Assembly (NCBI GenBank): GCA_021463165.1
Contig: JAJTWY010000008.1
Coordinates: 1-64,000 of the forward strand
Reading direction: 5' to 3'
Length of the DNA: 64,000 nucleotides
From: Pyrinomonadaceae bacterium
Lineage (GTDB): Bacteria; Acidobacteriota; Blastocatellia; Pyrinomonadales; Pyrinomonadaceae
Each line of letters begins with the position of its first letter. Within the stretch, counting starts at the first letter, position 1. Below, piece after piece: positions 17,250 through 25,971 of this stretch. The translations under genes and the position numbers were made by a program. Below the pieces are notes generated by a model. The model did no database searches. It was not told where the DNA came from and was given only the letters and a program-made list of their open reading frames with translations.

Positions 17250-19079
17250 CTAGAGCTTCGTCTGCGCCATGGATTCCGCCGGGTTCGTAGTAAAATCCTC
17301 GCCCGGATTGACGAAGAGATTCTGTTCGAAACGGTACTGCTTATCGTAAAGCTGCCTGTAGCGGCCGCCCATCGCGACAAGCTGGTCGTGCGTACCGCGC
17401 TCAACGATCTCGCCGGCCTCGACGACGAGGATCTGATCGGCTGACCTTATCGTCGATAGCCGATGTGCGATAACGAAGGTTGTTCTTCCCTTTCTGAGGT
17501 TGTTCAGGCCCTCCTGGATCAGCGCTTCCGATTCGGAATCGAGCGAAGAAGTAGCCTCGTCGAGAATAAGAATTCTCGGGTCGGCAAGCAATGCTCTTGC
17601 GATCGCGATCCGCTGCCTCTGTCCGCCTGAGAGCTTTACGCCGCGTTCGCCGACGACGGTGTCATAGCCGTTTGGGAATTTCGCGATGAATTCGTCGGCA
17701 TTTGCAACAACGCACATCTCCTTGATCGTCTCAAAATTCGCCTCCGGATTAGAGAACCGAATATTTTCAAGCACGGTTCCGTCGAAAAGAAAGTTGTCCT
17801 GCAGTACAACTCCGAGGTGCCGTCTGTAATCTCTCAATCGAACTGTCTGCAGGTCATTGCCGTCGACACGGATCGTGCCGGCAATGGGCTGGATGAAATT
17901 CAAGACCAGTGAGAGTATGGTCGATTTTCCTGAGCCTGAGGACCCAACCAATGCCGTAGTTGTGCCTGCGGCGGCACTGAACGAGATGTTCCTGAGCACC
18001 GGCACGTCTTTTTCATATTCGAACGATACGTTCTGAAAATCGATCGTACCTTTGACCAATGGTAGAGGCGTTTTGCGGGCATCGGCCTCGTCTTCGGTTG
18101 TTTCGGCAAGGACTTCGCGGATACGATCGAGGCCGGCGAGTGCTTCGGTGATCTGAGTTCCGATCGCCGTGAGTTCAAAAACGGGCATTGCGAGAATGAA
18201 CGTGAACGCGATGTACATCAGGAAATCGCCGAGCGTCATCTCACCGCCTTGCACAGCCGACCCGCCCAGCAAGATCATGACGACAGCAACCGCGCCGATC
18301 AGTATTCCGGAGAAAGAACTGATCGCCGAGACGCCCGTGACGGATCTGGCGATGTTGCGAAATAATTTGTGGGCCCCACGGGCGAAGGAAAGTTCCTCGC
18401 GTTTCTCTGCGGTGTACGCTTTGACAATGCGAATCCCACCGAGCGATTCCCCTAGGCGGCCGGTGACCTCGGCGGTTATCTCGCCGCGTTCACGGAAGAT
18501 CGGACGCAGTAATTTGAACGCATAGAACAACGCCACGCCGAATATCACAAGCACGACCATCGTCGCAGAAGTCATTCGCCAATTGAGCCAAAACAGAACG
18601 CCGATCGAGACGACAGCGGTCACAAAGCTTCCGACAAGCTGGCCGATGCCGGTTCCGACAAGATTTCGAATTCCCTCGGCATCATTCATTATTCGCGAGA
18701 TGAGTTGGCCGCTTTGTGTTGAATCGAAGTATGAGATCGGCAGGCGTTCGATGTGCGTCTGAACACGCTTGCGCATTTCCGTGATCGCTCGCTGAGCCGC
18801 CACGCCGAGGATCTGCGACAGTGAGAACGACGTGAGCCCCTGCACAAGTGCCGAGATCCCGATAGCGAGCGCGATCCATTTCAGCAGGTCGTAATTTTGC
18901 TTTGCAAAAACCTCGTCGCCCAAGTATTTGGTTGAAGCGGGGAGCACCATGCTCGCCATCCGCGATATGAGCAGCAGTACACCACCGAACGCCAGCCGCC
19001 AGCGAGCCGCCCAGATTATCTTCCTCGCTTCAGCCCATGCCGAAGCATAGTTGATCTTTTTCTTAGTGGGTTCAACCAT
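17250..19079 (-). CDS. ABC exporter, fused permease and ATPase (MsbA-like)
   Basis: This 609-residue half-transporter has an N-terminal six-helix ABC exporter domain and a C-terminal ATPase. The ATPase shows Walker A GSSGSGKST, signature LSGGQRQRIAIARALL, Walker B ILILDEATSSLDSE and the switch histidine in VIAHRLSTI. The protein should form a homodimer that flips lipids or exports drugs or peptides. MsbA-type lipid export is the common role, but the substrate cannot be set from sequence. The start is ATG at 19079 (MVEPTKKK), with a purine-rich AAAAGAG just before; an earlier in-frame TTG exists. It is divergent from asnS, about 100 bases apart. Confidence 0.88.
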   Translation of the reverse strand: MVEPTKKKINYASAWAEARKIIWAARWRLAFGGVLLLISRMASMVLPASTKYLGDEVFAKQNYDLLKWIALAIGISALVQGLTSFSLSQILGVAAQRAITEMRKRVQTHIERLPISYFDSTQSGQLISRIMNDAEGIRNLVGTGIGQLVGSFVTAVVSIGVLFWLNWRMTSATMVVLVIFGVALFYAFKLLRPIFRERGEITAEVTGRLGESLGGIRIVKAYTAEKREELSFARGAHKLFRNIARSVTGVSAISSFSGILIGAVAVVMILLGGSAVQGGEMTLGDFLMYIAFTFILAMPVFELTAIGTQITEALAGLDRIREVLAETTEDEADARKTPLPLVKGTIDFQNVSFEYEKDVPVLRNISFSAAAGTTTALVGSSGSGKSTILSLVLNFIQPIAGTIRVDGNDLQTVRLRDYRRHLGVVLQDNFLFDGTVLENIRFSNPEANFETIKEMCVVANADEFIAKFPNGYDTVVGERGVKLSGGQRQRIAIARALLADPRILILDEATSSLDSESEALIQEGLNNLRKGRTTFVIAHRLSTIRSADQILVVEAGEIVERGTHDQLVAMGGRYRQLYDKQYRFEQNLFVNPGEDFTTNPAESMAQTKL

Positions 19080-19179
19080 CACTCTTTTCTGCAAGTGTGA
19101 TAACTTCGGCGGGCATAGTCAAACGCCCTGTTTTACCGCCTTCGGATTATCAATTAGAATCTAATTTTGCTTTTTTCCT

Positions 19180-20490
19180 ATGAAACAGACTTATATTAAT
19201 CAACTTCGAAGCCATATTGGCGAGAGCGTCACGGTAAAGGGCTGGCTCTATAACAAGCGCTCGAGCGGAAAGCTGGTTTTCCTTCAGATCCGCGACGGCA
19301 GCGGCATCGTACAGGGCGTCGTTTTTCGGCCGAATGACGAATCTTTGTACGAACTTGCGGATTCTATCGGTCAAGAAAGCTCGATCATCGTCACCGGCAC
19401 GGTGAAAGAAGATACGCGTTCGTCGATCGGCGTCGAACTTGATGTGACGGCGCTCGAAGTTTTGCAGAACACGCACGATTATCCGATCACGCCAAAGGAA
19501 CACGGCACGGAGTTTCTGATTGATCACCGGCATTTGTGGATCCGCTCGAAAAAGCAGCACGCGGTGCTGAAAGTTCGTCACACGGTTATCAAAGCCGTGC
19601 GCGATTACTTTGACAACAACGGTTTCACGCTCGCCGACACGCCGATCTTCACACCCGCCGCGTGCGAAGGCACGACGACTTTGTTCGAAGTCGATTATTT
19701 CGGCGACGAAAAAGCATACCTAACTCAATCAGGTCAGCTTTATAACGAAGCGACCGCCGCTGCGTTTGGTAAATCGTATGCGTTCGGCCCGACGTTTCGC
19801 GCAGAAAAAAGTAAGACTCGCCGCCACCTGACCGAGTTCTGGATGGTCGAACCCGAAGTCGCTTACGCCGGCTACGAAGACATGATGGACCTCGGCGAAG
19901 GCTTGATCCTCGCCATCGTCGAACGTGTTCTCACCGACCGTCAGGAAGAACTTAAAACACTAGAACGCGACGTCAGTAAACTCGAAGCGATCTCCGCTCC
20001 GTTCCCGCGGCTGCATTACGACGAGTGCGTAAAGATGCTGCAAGAAGGCCACGGGAAAGGCGCACTTGAAAATAATTTTGAATGGGGCGGCGATTTCGGA
20101 GCGCCCGACGAAACATATTTATCAAATCAACACGGCAAGCCGGTGTTCGTTCATCACTTCCCTGCCGCGATCAAGGGATTTTATTTCGAAGTCGATAAAG
20201 ACCGTCCCGAATGTGCGCTCGGCATCGACCTGCTCGCGCCCGAAGGCTACGGCGAGATCATCGGCGGCGGCGAACGCGCCGCGTCGCTCGAATATCTCGA
20301 ACAACAACTCAAACATCACAACCTCGATCAAGCGACCTTCGAATGGTATCTCGATCTTCGCCGCTACGGCAGCGTTCCGCACGCCGGCTTTGGCATGGGC
20401 ATCGAACGCACCGTCGCGTGGATGTGCGGCATCGAGCACGTCCGCGAAACCATTCCGTTCCCGAGGATGTTGTATAGGCTGAAACCGTAG
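19180..20490 (+). CDS. asnS: Asparaginyl-tRNA synthetase
   Basis: The 436-residue protein is a class IIb synthetase. It has an OB-fold anticodon-binding domain ([26 protein letters not shown]) and the catalytic core. Motif 2 is [19 protein letters not shown] and motif 3 is [15 protein letters not shown]. The ending [14 protein letters not shown] is typical of AsnRS rather than AspRS. It charges tRNA-Asn with asparagine in the cytoplasm, so this organism makes Asn-tRNA directly. The ATG start at 19180 gives the normal N-terminus. It appears to be transcribed alone; the TA remnant follows 52 bases downstream. Confidence 0.95.
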   Translation: MKQTYINQLRSHIGESVTVKGWLYNKRSSGKLVFLQIRDGSGIVQGVVFRPNDESLYELADSIGQESSIIVTGTVKEDTRSSIGVELDVTALEVLQNTHDYPITPKEHGTEFLIDHRHLWIRSKKQHAVLKVRHTVIKAVRDYFDNNGFTLADTPIFTPAACEGTTTLFEVDYFGDEKAYLTQSGQLYNEATAAAFGKSYAFGPTFRAEKSKTRRHLTEFWMVEPEVAYAGYEDMMDLGEGLILAIVERVLTDRQEELKTLERDVSKLEAISAPFPRLHYDECVKMLQEGHGKGALENNFEWGGDFGAPDETYLSNQHGKPVFVHHFPAAIKGFYFEVDKDRPECALGIDLLAPEGYGEIIGGGERAASLEYLEQQLKHHNLDQATFEWYLDLRRYGSVPHAGFGMGIERTVAWMCGIEHVRETIPFPRMLYRLKP

Positions 20491-20501
20491 TTTATTGAGA
20501 T

Positions 20502-20525
20502 ATGTTCTAATTTTTGGTTAGAATA
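20502..20525. promoter_or_regulatory. Inverted repeat upstream of antitoxin gene, possible operator
   Basis: TTCTAA at 20505-20510 mirrors TTAGAA at 20518-20523 around a seven-base spacer, with flanking TAT and ATA. It lies 17 bases before the antitoxin ATG and right after asnS. Its position suits an autoregulatory operator, but a weak asnS terminator is also possible. Confidence 0.35.
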
Positions 20526-20542
20526 TAGGCGAGGAAATCTTT

Positions 20543-20806
20543 ATGCCGCAAGTAATAGATGCAACAATAGATTCTGTCGGACACGTTATTCTGCGTGAGA
20601 AAGTCAGGCTAAATGGCGTGCATAATGCGCGGGTTACGATCCTCGACGAGGTAAAGAGTGAGGAAACTGGTGAGCAAGAATGGTCTTTGTTCGGATCGGC
20701 AGAGATAATCGATGACGATCTCGAATCCGCGAGCCGCGAGATTTCAGACGCGCTAAACCGTTCAATAGAGCGATCGGGTAAAGAGGTGAACCCGTCTATT
20801 AAATAG
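20543..20806 (+). CDS. Antitoxin-like protein of a decayed PIN-type toxin-antitoxin locus
   Basis: The 87-residue protein begins MPQVIDATIDSVGHVILREK, a beta-rich opening like antitoxins that carry an AbrB-type swapped hairpin. It ends in an acidic and helical tail (EIIDDDLESASREISDALNR) suited to toxin binding. AGGA precedes the ATG by nine bases. Its TAG stop is followed directly by the ATG of a truncated PIN reading frame at 20807, the normal antitoxin-toxin order. With the toxin gone, the antitoxin is probably a relic or acts on toxins elsewhere. The family assignment rests mainly on this context. Confidence 0.65.
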   Translation: MPQVIDATIDSVGHVILREKVRLNGVHNARVTILDEVKSEETGEQEWSLFGSAEIIDDDLESASREISDALNRSIERSGKEVNPSIK

Positions 20807-20920
20807 ATGTACGTTACCGATACGCATCCGCTGATATGGTCCTCGAATCGTAAATTCTCTCTGCTCTCTAAAAAAGTCTTAAAAGCCTTTGAAAAAGCTA
20901 ACGATGGCGGACAGCCGTGA
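20807..20920 (+). pseudogene. Truncated PIN-domain toxin (VapC-like) remnant
   Basis: The frame opens MYVTDTHPLIWSSNRK and continues through SLLSKKVLKAFEKA, which is the first strand and helix of a PIN domain of the PilT/VapC type. The first catalytic Asp is present in TDTHPLIW. It then runs into unrelated sequence and stops at 20920 after 37 codons, where about 120 to 130 are expected. All downstream catalytic acids are lost, so the toxin is dead. The break lies near 20895-20905, where a hydrolase sequence in another frame begins. Confidence 0.8.
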
Positions 20921-21524
20921 CCAGGGGCGCTCGGGCGACAGCGCGGGAGCGCTGACCTACGAGAAAATGGCAGATGACCTGTCTGCGCTCCTCGATCATC
21001 TCAAAATATCTAAGGCTTACGTGCTGGGTTGGAGCGATGGAGCGATCGCAGGCCTTCTCCTGGCTGTCCGCCATCCTGGGAAGGTAATCAAGCTCGCAGC
21101 AATGGCGGCAAATCTGAATCCGAGTGACAAAGCCGTCCATCCGGATGTTCTCTCCGCCATAAAGGGTATGTCGGGAAGCATGCCTGTACCCACAACTCCA
21201 CAACAGAAGCGTGAAATGCGGGTCATGTCGATGATGCTCGTCGAGCCGAATATCGACCCGAAAATGTTGAATTCGATCACCGCCCCAACGTTAGTAATGG
21301 CGGGCGATCACGATGTTATAGTTGACGAGCATACGATCGAAATATTTCACAACGTCCCCAATTCCCAGCTCGCGATCTTTCCAAATTCGACACACATGGT
21401 TGCGTTTGATGATCCGTATATTTTCAATTCGACGGTTGATCGCTTTTTCAAAACACCATTTGTAAAGAGGGACCGGGTCAATGACCTTTTCAAATCGCTC
21501 GAGAAACTGCGAGGAGGCCATTGA
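20889..21524 (+). pseudogene. Alpha/beta hydrolase lacking its N-terminal part
   Basis: The sequence matches an alpha/beta hydrolase from MADSRDQGRSG onward. It has the nucleophile elbow LGWSDGAIAG (Ser in GWSDG), the acid in MAGDHDVIVDE and the histidine in FPNSTHMVAFDDP, so the triad is intact. The first 60 to 80 residues of such enzymes, which hold the early strands and the oxyanion HGG-type loop, are missing. The frame opens with TTG in the fused toxin remnant and has no ribosome binding site. A folded active enzyme is unlikely; the reading frame has stayed open, so the truncation may be recent. It overlaps the OsmC start (TGATG). Confidence 0.72.
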
Positions 21525-21979
21525 TGTCAACCTACGCCGCAATCATAACCTGGAGATCGGATTCGCCCGAGGAATTTGTGCGCAATAGGTACTCACGCGG
21601 TCACGAGTGGTCGTTCGATGGCGGCGTGACTGTTCCGGCGTCCAGTTCGCCGCATGTCGTGCCGAGGTTTTCGGTGGAAGCGGCGGTCGATCCTGAGGAA
21701 GCGTTGGTTGCGTCGGCGGCTTCGTGTCATATGTTGACGTTTTTGTATCTGGCGGCGAATGACGGTTTCAATATCGCGAGTTACACGGACAACGCGACCG
21801 GCGAGATGGCGCCACTCGATGACGGACGGCAGTGGCTTGCAAAGATCACGCTCGCCCCGCAGATCGAATGGATAGGTGACAAGCCTGACGCTGAACAGCT
21901 TGCGGATCTTCATCATCGCGCTCACCGCGAGTGTTATATTGCGAATTCGATAAAGTCGGAGATAAGGGTGATCAGGTGA
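21524..21979 (+). CDS. OsmC family peroxiredoxin-like protein
   Basis: The 151-residue protein has the OsmC/Ohr fold. EALVASAASCHMLTFLYLAA carries the conserved peroxidatic cysteine, preceded by a variable N-terminal sheet and followed by YTDNATGEM. The C-terminal strand region (ANSIKSEIRVI) lacks an obvious second cysteine in the family's usual place, so resolving chemistry may differ. OsmC proteins reduce organic hydroperoxides. The ATG at 21524 is decided by GAGGAGG eight bases upstream and overlaps the hydrolase stop by one base. The hairpin array begins five bases after its stop. Confidence 0.83.
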   Translation: MSTYAAIITWRSDSPEEFVRNRYSRGHEWSFDGGVTVPASSSPHVVPRFSVEAAVDPEEALVASAASCHMLTFLYLAANDGFNIASYTDNATGEMAPLDDGRQWLAKITLAPQIEWIGDKPDAEQLADLHHRAHRECYIANSIKSEIRVIR

Positions 21980-21983
21980 ATTG

Positions 21984-22195
21984 CCACTAGCTTTAGCTAG
22001 TGGTCCCGAGAGTTTCCTTCAACCTCTTCGGCTTTAGCCGAATATTGGGCTGAAGCCCGAAATTCTTTTAGATCTTCTACCTCCAGCTGAAGCTGGAGGC
22101 AATTCACAAGACCTTTTTGACTGTACATCGAAGGCCTTTTCCACTAGCTGAAGCTAGTGGAAATTCATAAGATCATGGGACCCGGCTGAAGCCGG
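21984..22195. repeat. Array of six short hairpins sharing the core GCTgaAGC / GCTttAGC
   Basis: Six perfect palindromes lie within 212 bases. They are CCACTAGCTttAGCTAGTGG (21984-22003), TTCGGCTttAGCCGAA (22027-22042), GGGCTgaAGCCC (22047-22058), CCTCCAGCTgaAGCTGGAGG (22080-22099), CCACTAGCTgaAGCTAGTGG (22141-22160) and CCGGCTgaAGCCGG (22182-22195). The inner GCT..AGC is constant while the outer arms differ and stay paired. Several are followed by a shared flank (GGCAATTCACAAGAC, GGCAATTTATGAGAG, AAATTCATAAGATC), and the first is preceded by the same flank inverted (GTGAATTGC). This resembles REP-like elements moved by RAYT transposases. No transposase is in the window. Confidence 0.9.
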
Positions 22196-22215
22196 AGGCA
22201 ATTTATGAGAGCAGC

Positions 22216-22842
22216 ATGACTGATAAGGCAGACATTAATTGGGTCATAGGTCGTGTCGGGATGTTGTATCGCGATCTGACGCCGGGTGAGTTCAAGGGCA
22301 AAGCGATCGCCTCGCACATTCGGCTGCCGTTCGAGGGCGAAGTTCCCGATTACGTTCATTATCACAAGGTCGTTTTTCAGGTGATCTACTGTCTGAAAGG
22401 GCGAATCAAGGTCGTTTACGAAGACCAAGGCCCGCCGTTTTGGCTCGAAACGGGCGATTGCGTGCTGCAGCCGCCCGAGATCCGCCATCGGGTTCTCGAA
22501 TGCACCGCCGGCGCCGAAGTCATCGAAATTGCCAGCCCTGTTGAACATCAGACCTCCGTCGAGCGTGAAATGGCCTTGCCGACGAGCAGTGTACGGCCCG
22601 ACCGCACATTCAGCGGACAGCGATTTGTACGGTCGTTGGCTGCCGGAGCAAATTGGCGGTCGCTGGCTGGTCAGGTTGAGGTTCGGGAAACGGGAATTCT
22701 TGCGGCCTCAGGCGGGCGGGTCGATGTTCGCATGCTTCGCGGTCGGGGCCTCGATGAAGCGATGATCAACAAGCCATACAGTTTCACCTATCCTCTTGGA
22801 GACGGAGAAACCCTGGTCGTCGAGATCGCCGGTTCCTATTGA
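22216..22842 (+). CDS. Cupin-domain protein
   Basis: The 208-residue protein has a cupin barrel in its first half. Motif 1 is DYVHYHKVVFQVIYCLKGRIKV, cited in part, and motif 2 is LETGDCVLQPPEIRHRVLE, with histidines suited to metal binding. The second half (FSGQRFVRSLAAGANW to YPLGDGETLVVEIAG) looks like a second, degenerate cupin. Such bicupins bind small acids or sugars or act as dioxygenases; no function can be assigned. The ATG lies 20 bases beyond the last hairpin of the array, whose AGAG end may act as a weak ribosome binding site. The gene end overlaps the convergent lipoprotein gene by seven bases. Confidence 0.78.
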   Translation: MTDKADINWVIGRVGMLYRDLTPGEFKGKAIASHIRLPFEGEVPDYVHYHKVVFQVIYCLKGRIKVVYEDQGPPFWLETGDCVLQPPEIRHRVLECTAGAEVIEIASPVEHQTSVEREMALPTSSVRPDRTFSGQRFVRSLAAGANWRSLAGQVEVRETGILAASGGRVDVRMLRGRGLDEAMINKPYSFTYPLGDGETLVVEIAGSY

Positions 22843-23573
22843 CGCGATGCGGTTTCCGTGCCGAACGTAACTGCCTTTTGCCCACCCCATCTTCCGTCCA
22901 GATTGCCGTTTGACTGGATGTCGTACATTGCGAAGCTGCACGGGCGTCCGCCAAAACTGGCCGCGGCATAACTTCCGTGCCACGTTCCGAATGCAACACG
23001 GCTAGGGTCGTCGGCTTCCGGGCCGTCCAGTTCCCAATCAAAAATATATCCTGAGCCGTCTTTTGTTATTGTTAGAGTTCCCTTGTACGGATGAGCGTAC
23101 GAGCCGGAGACCTCGTATTTTCCAGCAAAGCCCCGTCCCTCGATGCGAGTGGCTTTTTCAGTGCCCACGTTATAGTTGCCCCACATCGCGAGTCTTCCTT
23201 CAAGGGTTCCGTCGGCCGCAACTTTGTACAACACGACACCGCAATCTTTGCCTCCACCCGGGGCCGCAAAACTCGCTGCTGTCGCATTTCCGATCTGCAC
23301 GCCTACCCCGATCCGGCTTCCCCGACTGATGGTCCAGCGGAAGCTGTAAATATCTCCTTGGGGAGCGATCGTAAGAATGCCATCGTAGGGATCGCTGTCA
23401 TTCGTAAACGATCCGCTAACCTTGAAGGTGCCCGAGATCTCTCGCTCGGAAGGTGTTGGTGTTGGTGATGGGCGCGATGATTCTGTATCCTTTATTCGTT
23501 CGCCGGGCCCCCCGCAACTGGCGATCAAAAACAGGATCAAAGGAAACGAAAGCCGCAGCATTGTTTGTTTCAA
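22836..23573 (-). CDS. Secreted lipoprotein with two beta-rich repeats
   Basis: The 245-residue protein has a lipobox (LFLIASCGG) and a Ser/Thr/Pro linker, then two related repeats of about 85 residues. Each repeat runs through a Y.G.L.I strand, a Y.F.W strand, an aromatic-glycine loop, a cysteine segment (KDCGVVLYKVAADGTLEG, then RPCSFAMYDIQSNGNLDG) and a WG or GG turn. It is clearly paralogous to the lipoprotein at 23858-24634. I recognise no named domain; the pattern suggests a lipocalin-like or MORN-like antiparallel sheet at the cell surface. It is followed by the cupin gene in convergent orientation. Function unknown. Confidence 0.75.
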   Translation of the reverse strand: MKQTMLRLSFPLILFLIASCGGPGERIKDTESSRPSPTPTPSEREISGTFKVSGSFTNDSDPYDGILTIAPQGDIYSFRWTISRGSRIGVGVQIGNATAASFAAPGGGKDCGVVLYKVAADGTLEGRLAMWGNYNVGTEKATRIEGRGFAGKYEVSGSYAHPYKGTLTITKDGSGYIFDWELDGPEADDPSRVAFGTWHGSYAAASFGGRPCSFAMYDIQSNGNLDGRWGGQKAVTFGTETASRQ

Positions 23574-23580
23574 GGCGATA

Positions 23581-23850
23581 TCACACCCAAGATTCGCTCA
23601 TGATGCGAATCTCTCTTAATTTCATGACGAAGGCCCGCTGCGAGAGTTCGATCGCTCCGTGAAATACAGCGATCTTCCTTCCCTCGGTCGTGAGATCAAA
23701 ATGCGGCGAGCTTTTGGGCTGAAACCATTCCCGCCTCAGCCCGATCCTTTCCGCGAATTCGATCAGTTCTTCAACGCTATCGCCGATCATGTGACAAGAC
23801 GGGCCGTGGCGCCAGCCGTAATCGCGAATATTATCAACGTAAACAGCCAC
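23581..23850 (-). CDS. DUF4031 family protein
   Basis: The 89-residue protein starts MAVYVDNIRDYGWRHGPSCH and contains IEFAERIGLRREWFQPKSSP followed by HFDLT. This is the pattern of DUF4031, a small cytoplasmic family found mostly beside unrelated genes, with conserved His and Trp residues suggesting metal or ligand binding. It sits between two paralogous lipoprotein genes, seven bases from each, so all three are probably cotranscribed. Function unknown. The ATG start is fixed by the family N-terminus. Confidence 0.8.
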   Translation of the reverse strand: MAVYVDNIRDYGWRHGPSCHMIGDSVEELIEFAERIGLRREWFQPKSSPHFDLTTEGRKIAVFHGAIELSQRAFVMKLREIRIMSESWV

Positions 23851-23857
23851 GCCCGAA

Positions 23858-24634
23858 CTACTTCTTCTTCGCGACCTCCGTCCCGAGTTTCTTCACGCCG
23901 CGGCCTCCCCAGCTTCCATCGAGTGTTCCGTCAGCCTTGACGTCATAGCCGACAAACGAGCACTGTTTCCCACCGAAACCCACTGCGATAAGCTCACCGG
24001 CCTTAATACCGAAACCCTGCAGAGAATCCGGGGCGGTCCAAGTGAAATCATATCCGAGGCCTTCCTTCTTTATCTTGAGGGTTCCCTTATATTCCTGACC
24101 TTCGGGATTCTTCCCGCTGATATCGTATTCGCCTTCAAGGTCGCTCCCCGTCTTACGGACGGCCTTTTCGGTTTCCATTTTGTTTTCGCCCCAGTAACCC
24201 ACCTTGCCGTCGAGCGAGCCGTCGGCGTTGATCTTATAGAGCACAACGCCGCAGCCTTGGCCATTCTTTCCAGTTGTGTACGCGACCGCAACAGCATTAT
24301 CCGTGTGAACACCGACACCGTCGTACGCAGTTCCTTTGGAATTCCATGAGAATTGATATACGTCGTCGCGTTTGGTGACAACTAGATCAGCCTCGTATTT
24401 ACCGGCGTCGTCTGGATTGGTCCCGGTGGCCGAATAGTTCCCCGCGATATTTTTCGGTGCCGATTGCGTCGGACCGCTTGTATTTGTCGTAGTTTCAGAA
24501 TTTGTCTTGTTCGCAGCAGTATTGGCCGAGTTATCGCCAACCGAAACGTTACCGCTGCAGGCGGTTCCAGCGATGATCAAAGCCGCGGCAACGATAAGTA
24601 TGGTAAGCAGCGGCCATAGATTTTTTGACATCAA
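23858..24634 (-). CDS. Secreted lipoprotein, paralogue of the 22836-23573 gene
   Basis: The 258-residue protein has a signal peptide and lipobox (LIIAGTACSGN), a Thr/Asn/Ser-rich linker, and two beta-rich repeats with the pattern of the neighbouring lipoprotein. Cysteine segments GQGCGVVLYKINADGSLDG and KQCSFVGYDVKADGTLDG match KDCGVVLYK and RPCSFAMYD of the paralogue. The first gene of a probable three-gene unit, it is divergent from the phosphodiesterase at 24721 across 86 bases. A duplication followed by insertion of the DUF4031 gene, or duplication around it, explains the layout. No function can be named; a surface-bound binding or carbohydrate-contact role is possible. Confidence 0.75.
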   Translation of the reverse strand: MMSKNLWPLLTILIVAAALIIAGTACSGNVSVGDNSANTAANKTNSETTTNTSGPTQSAPKNIAGNYSATGTNPDDAGKYEADLVVTKRDDVYQFSWNSKGTAYDGVGVHTDNAVAVAYTTGKNGQGCGVVLYKINADGSLDGKVGYWGENKMETEKAVRKTGSDLEGEYDISGKNPEGQEYKGTLKIKKEGLGYDFTWTAPDSLQGFGIKAGELIAVGFGGKQCSFVGYDVKADGTLDGSWGGRGVKKLGTEVAKKK

Positions 24635-24720
24635 TTTTTAGTCTCCTCAAAGGTATTAAGATTTCTCAAAATGTGAAATGCGACTATAATACCTGAGAAT
24701 CGACCAAAAACTAATCGGAT

Positions 24721-25971
24721 ATGAAAAGATGCGGACCCGTATTTACGATCTTCTTTCTGTTCGCCGCACTTTCCGGCGTTTTCGCAAAGCACAAGATCAC
24801 CGACCTGAAGCCAACGGTACTACTTATTTCGCTCGACGGGTTCCGCTACGACTACACCGAACGCTACACGCCGCCGACGATCTCTCGTCTCGCGAAAGAT
24901 GGGGTCAGAGCCAGGTGGATGATCCCATCGTTCCCGACCAAGACCTTTCCGAATCACTATACTATCGCGACCGGACTCTACCCGGCGCATCACGGCATAG
25001 TCGAGAACAATGTTTACGACTTTGGCGAGATCTTTACGATGTCGAAGCGGAAGGAGGTTGAGAATCCGCGGTGGTGGTGGGGCGAGCCGATCTGGGTGAC
25101 CGCCGAGAAGCAGGGTCAGATCGCCGCGAGCTACTTCTTTGTCGGGACCGAGACGATGATCGAGGGCGAAGCTCCGACGCACTGGCGAACCTACAACGGC
25201 CGCGTCCCCAACATAATGCGCGTCGACAAGATACTCAGCTATCTCGACCAGCCCGTCGACAAACGGCCGACGATGCTATCGATGTACTTTTCGACGACCG
25301 ATGACGTCGGGCACGAGTTCGGGCCCGATGCTGAGGAAACAAAGTACGCCGTCTGGGAGGTTGACGGTTATATCCAGCGGCTCATGGAGGGACTCAAAAT
25401 ACGCGGCATCGACCGGCAGGTCAATATCATTATCGTGGCAGATCACGGGATGGCCGCGGTAGATCAGCGCAACGCCGTCGTGATGGACGATTACTTTGAT
25501 ACGACCGACAAGAAGTTAGCCGATCCAATAATCACGACCGGCGAGATCTGGCAGATCTTCCCGAAACCCGGCAAGGAGGATGAGATCGTCCGATCGCTGG
25601 CACCGATCAAACACGCGACCTGCTGGCGCAAGGCCGATATTCCTGCCCGCTTTCACTATAACGAGGGCCGTCGCATAGCTCCGGTCGTCTGCTCGTCGGA
25701 CGAAGGTTGGTTCATGACGAGCCGTGAAAGATACGAGACGCAAAAGAAGTTGGACGATTTCGGACAAACCCGCGGCGCCCACGGCTATGACAACCGCGTG
25801 CAGTCAATGCAGGCGACCTTCATCGCACACGGTGCCGCATTCAAACGCGGTTACGTCGCCGAACCCTTTCCGAATGTTGACGTCTATAATATCATGTGCA
25901 AAATACTCGGCCTGACGCCCGCTACGAACGACGGTGACCTAGATCGGGTCAAAGCAATTTTCTCAAAATGA
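24721..25971 (+). CDS. Secreted nucleotide pyrophosphatase/phosphodiesterase (NPP-type)
   Basis: The 416-residue protein has a signal peptide (MKRCGPVFTIFFLFAALSG) and the alkaline phosphatase superfamily core of the NPP type. Two-metal ligands are visible: D in SLDGFRYDY, the nucleophile Thr in FPTKTFPNHYT, D and H in TTDDVGHEFGPD, D and H in VADHGMA, and the last H in RGAHGYDN. The length suits bacterial NPPs. It probably hydrolyses nucleotide pyrophosphates or phosphodiesters outside the cytoplasm. The transcript appears monocistronic, divergent from the lipoprotein unit. Confidence 0.9.
   Translation: MKRCGPVFTIFFLFAALSGVFAKHKITDLKPTVLLISLDGFRYDYTERYTPPTISRLAKDGVRARWMIPSFPTKTFPNHYTIATGLYPAHHGIVENNVYDFGEIFTMSKRKEVENPRWWWGEPIWVTAEKQGQIAASYFFVGTETMIEGEAPTHWRTYNGRVPNIMRVDKILSYLDQPVDKRPTMLSMYFSTTDDVGHEFGPDAEETKYAVWEVDGYIQRLMEGLKIRGIDRQVNIIIVADHGMAAVDQRNAVVMDDYFDTTDKKLADPIITTGEIWQIFPKPGKEDEIVRSLAPIKHATCWRKADIPARFHYNEGRRIAPVVCSSDEGWFMTSRERYETQKKLDDFGQTRGAHGYDNRVQSMQATFIAHGAAFKRGYVAEPFPNVDVYNIMCKILGLTPATNDGDLDRVKAIFSK

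Noticed and set aside
20889..21524. Calling the hydrolase a complete functional gene.
   Set aside because: The N-terminal 60-80 residues are missing, the start has no ribosome binding site and the first codons come from a toxin remnant.
21984..22195. Possible CRISPR array.
   Set aside because: The units are different hairpins with a shared core and irregular spacing, not identical repeats with unique spacers; no cas genes are nearby.
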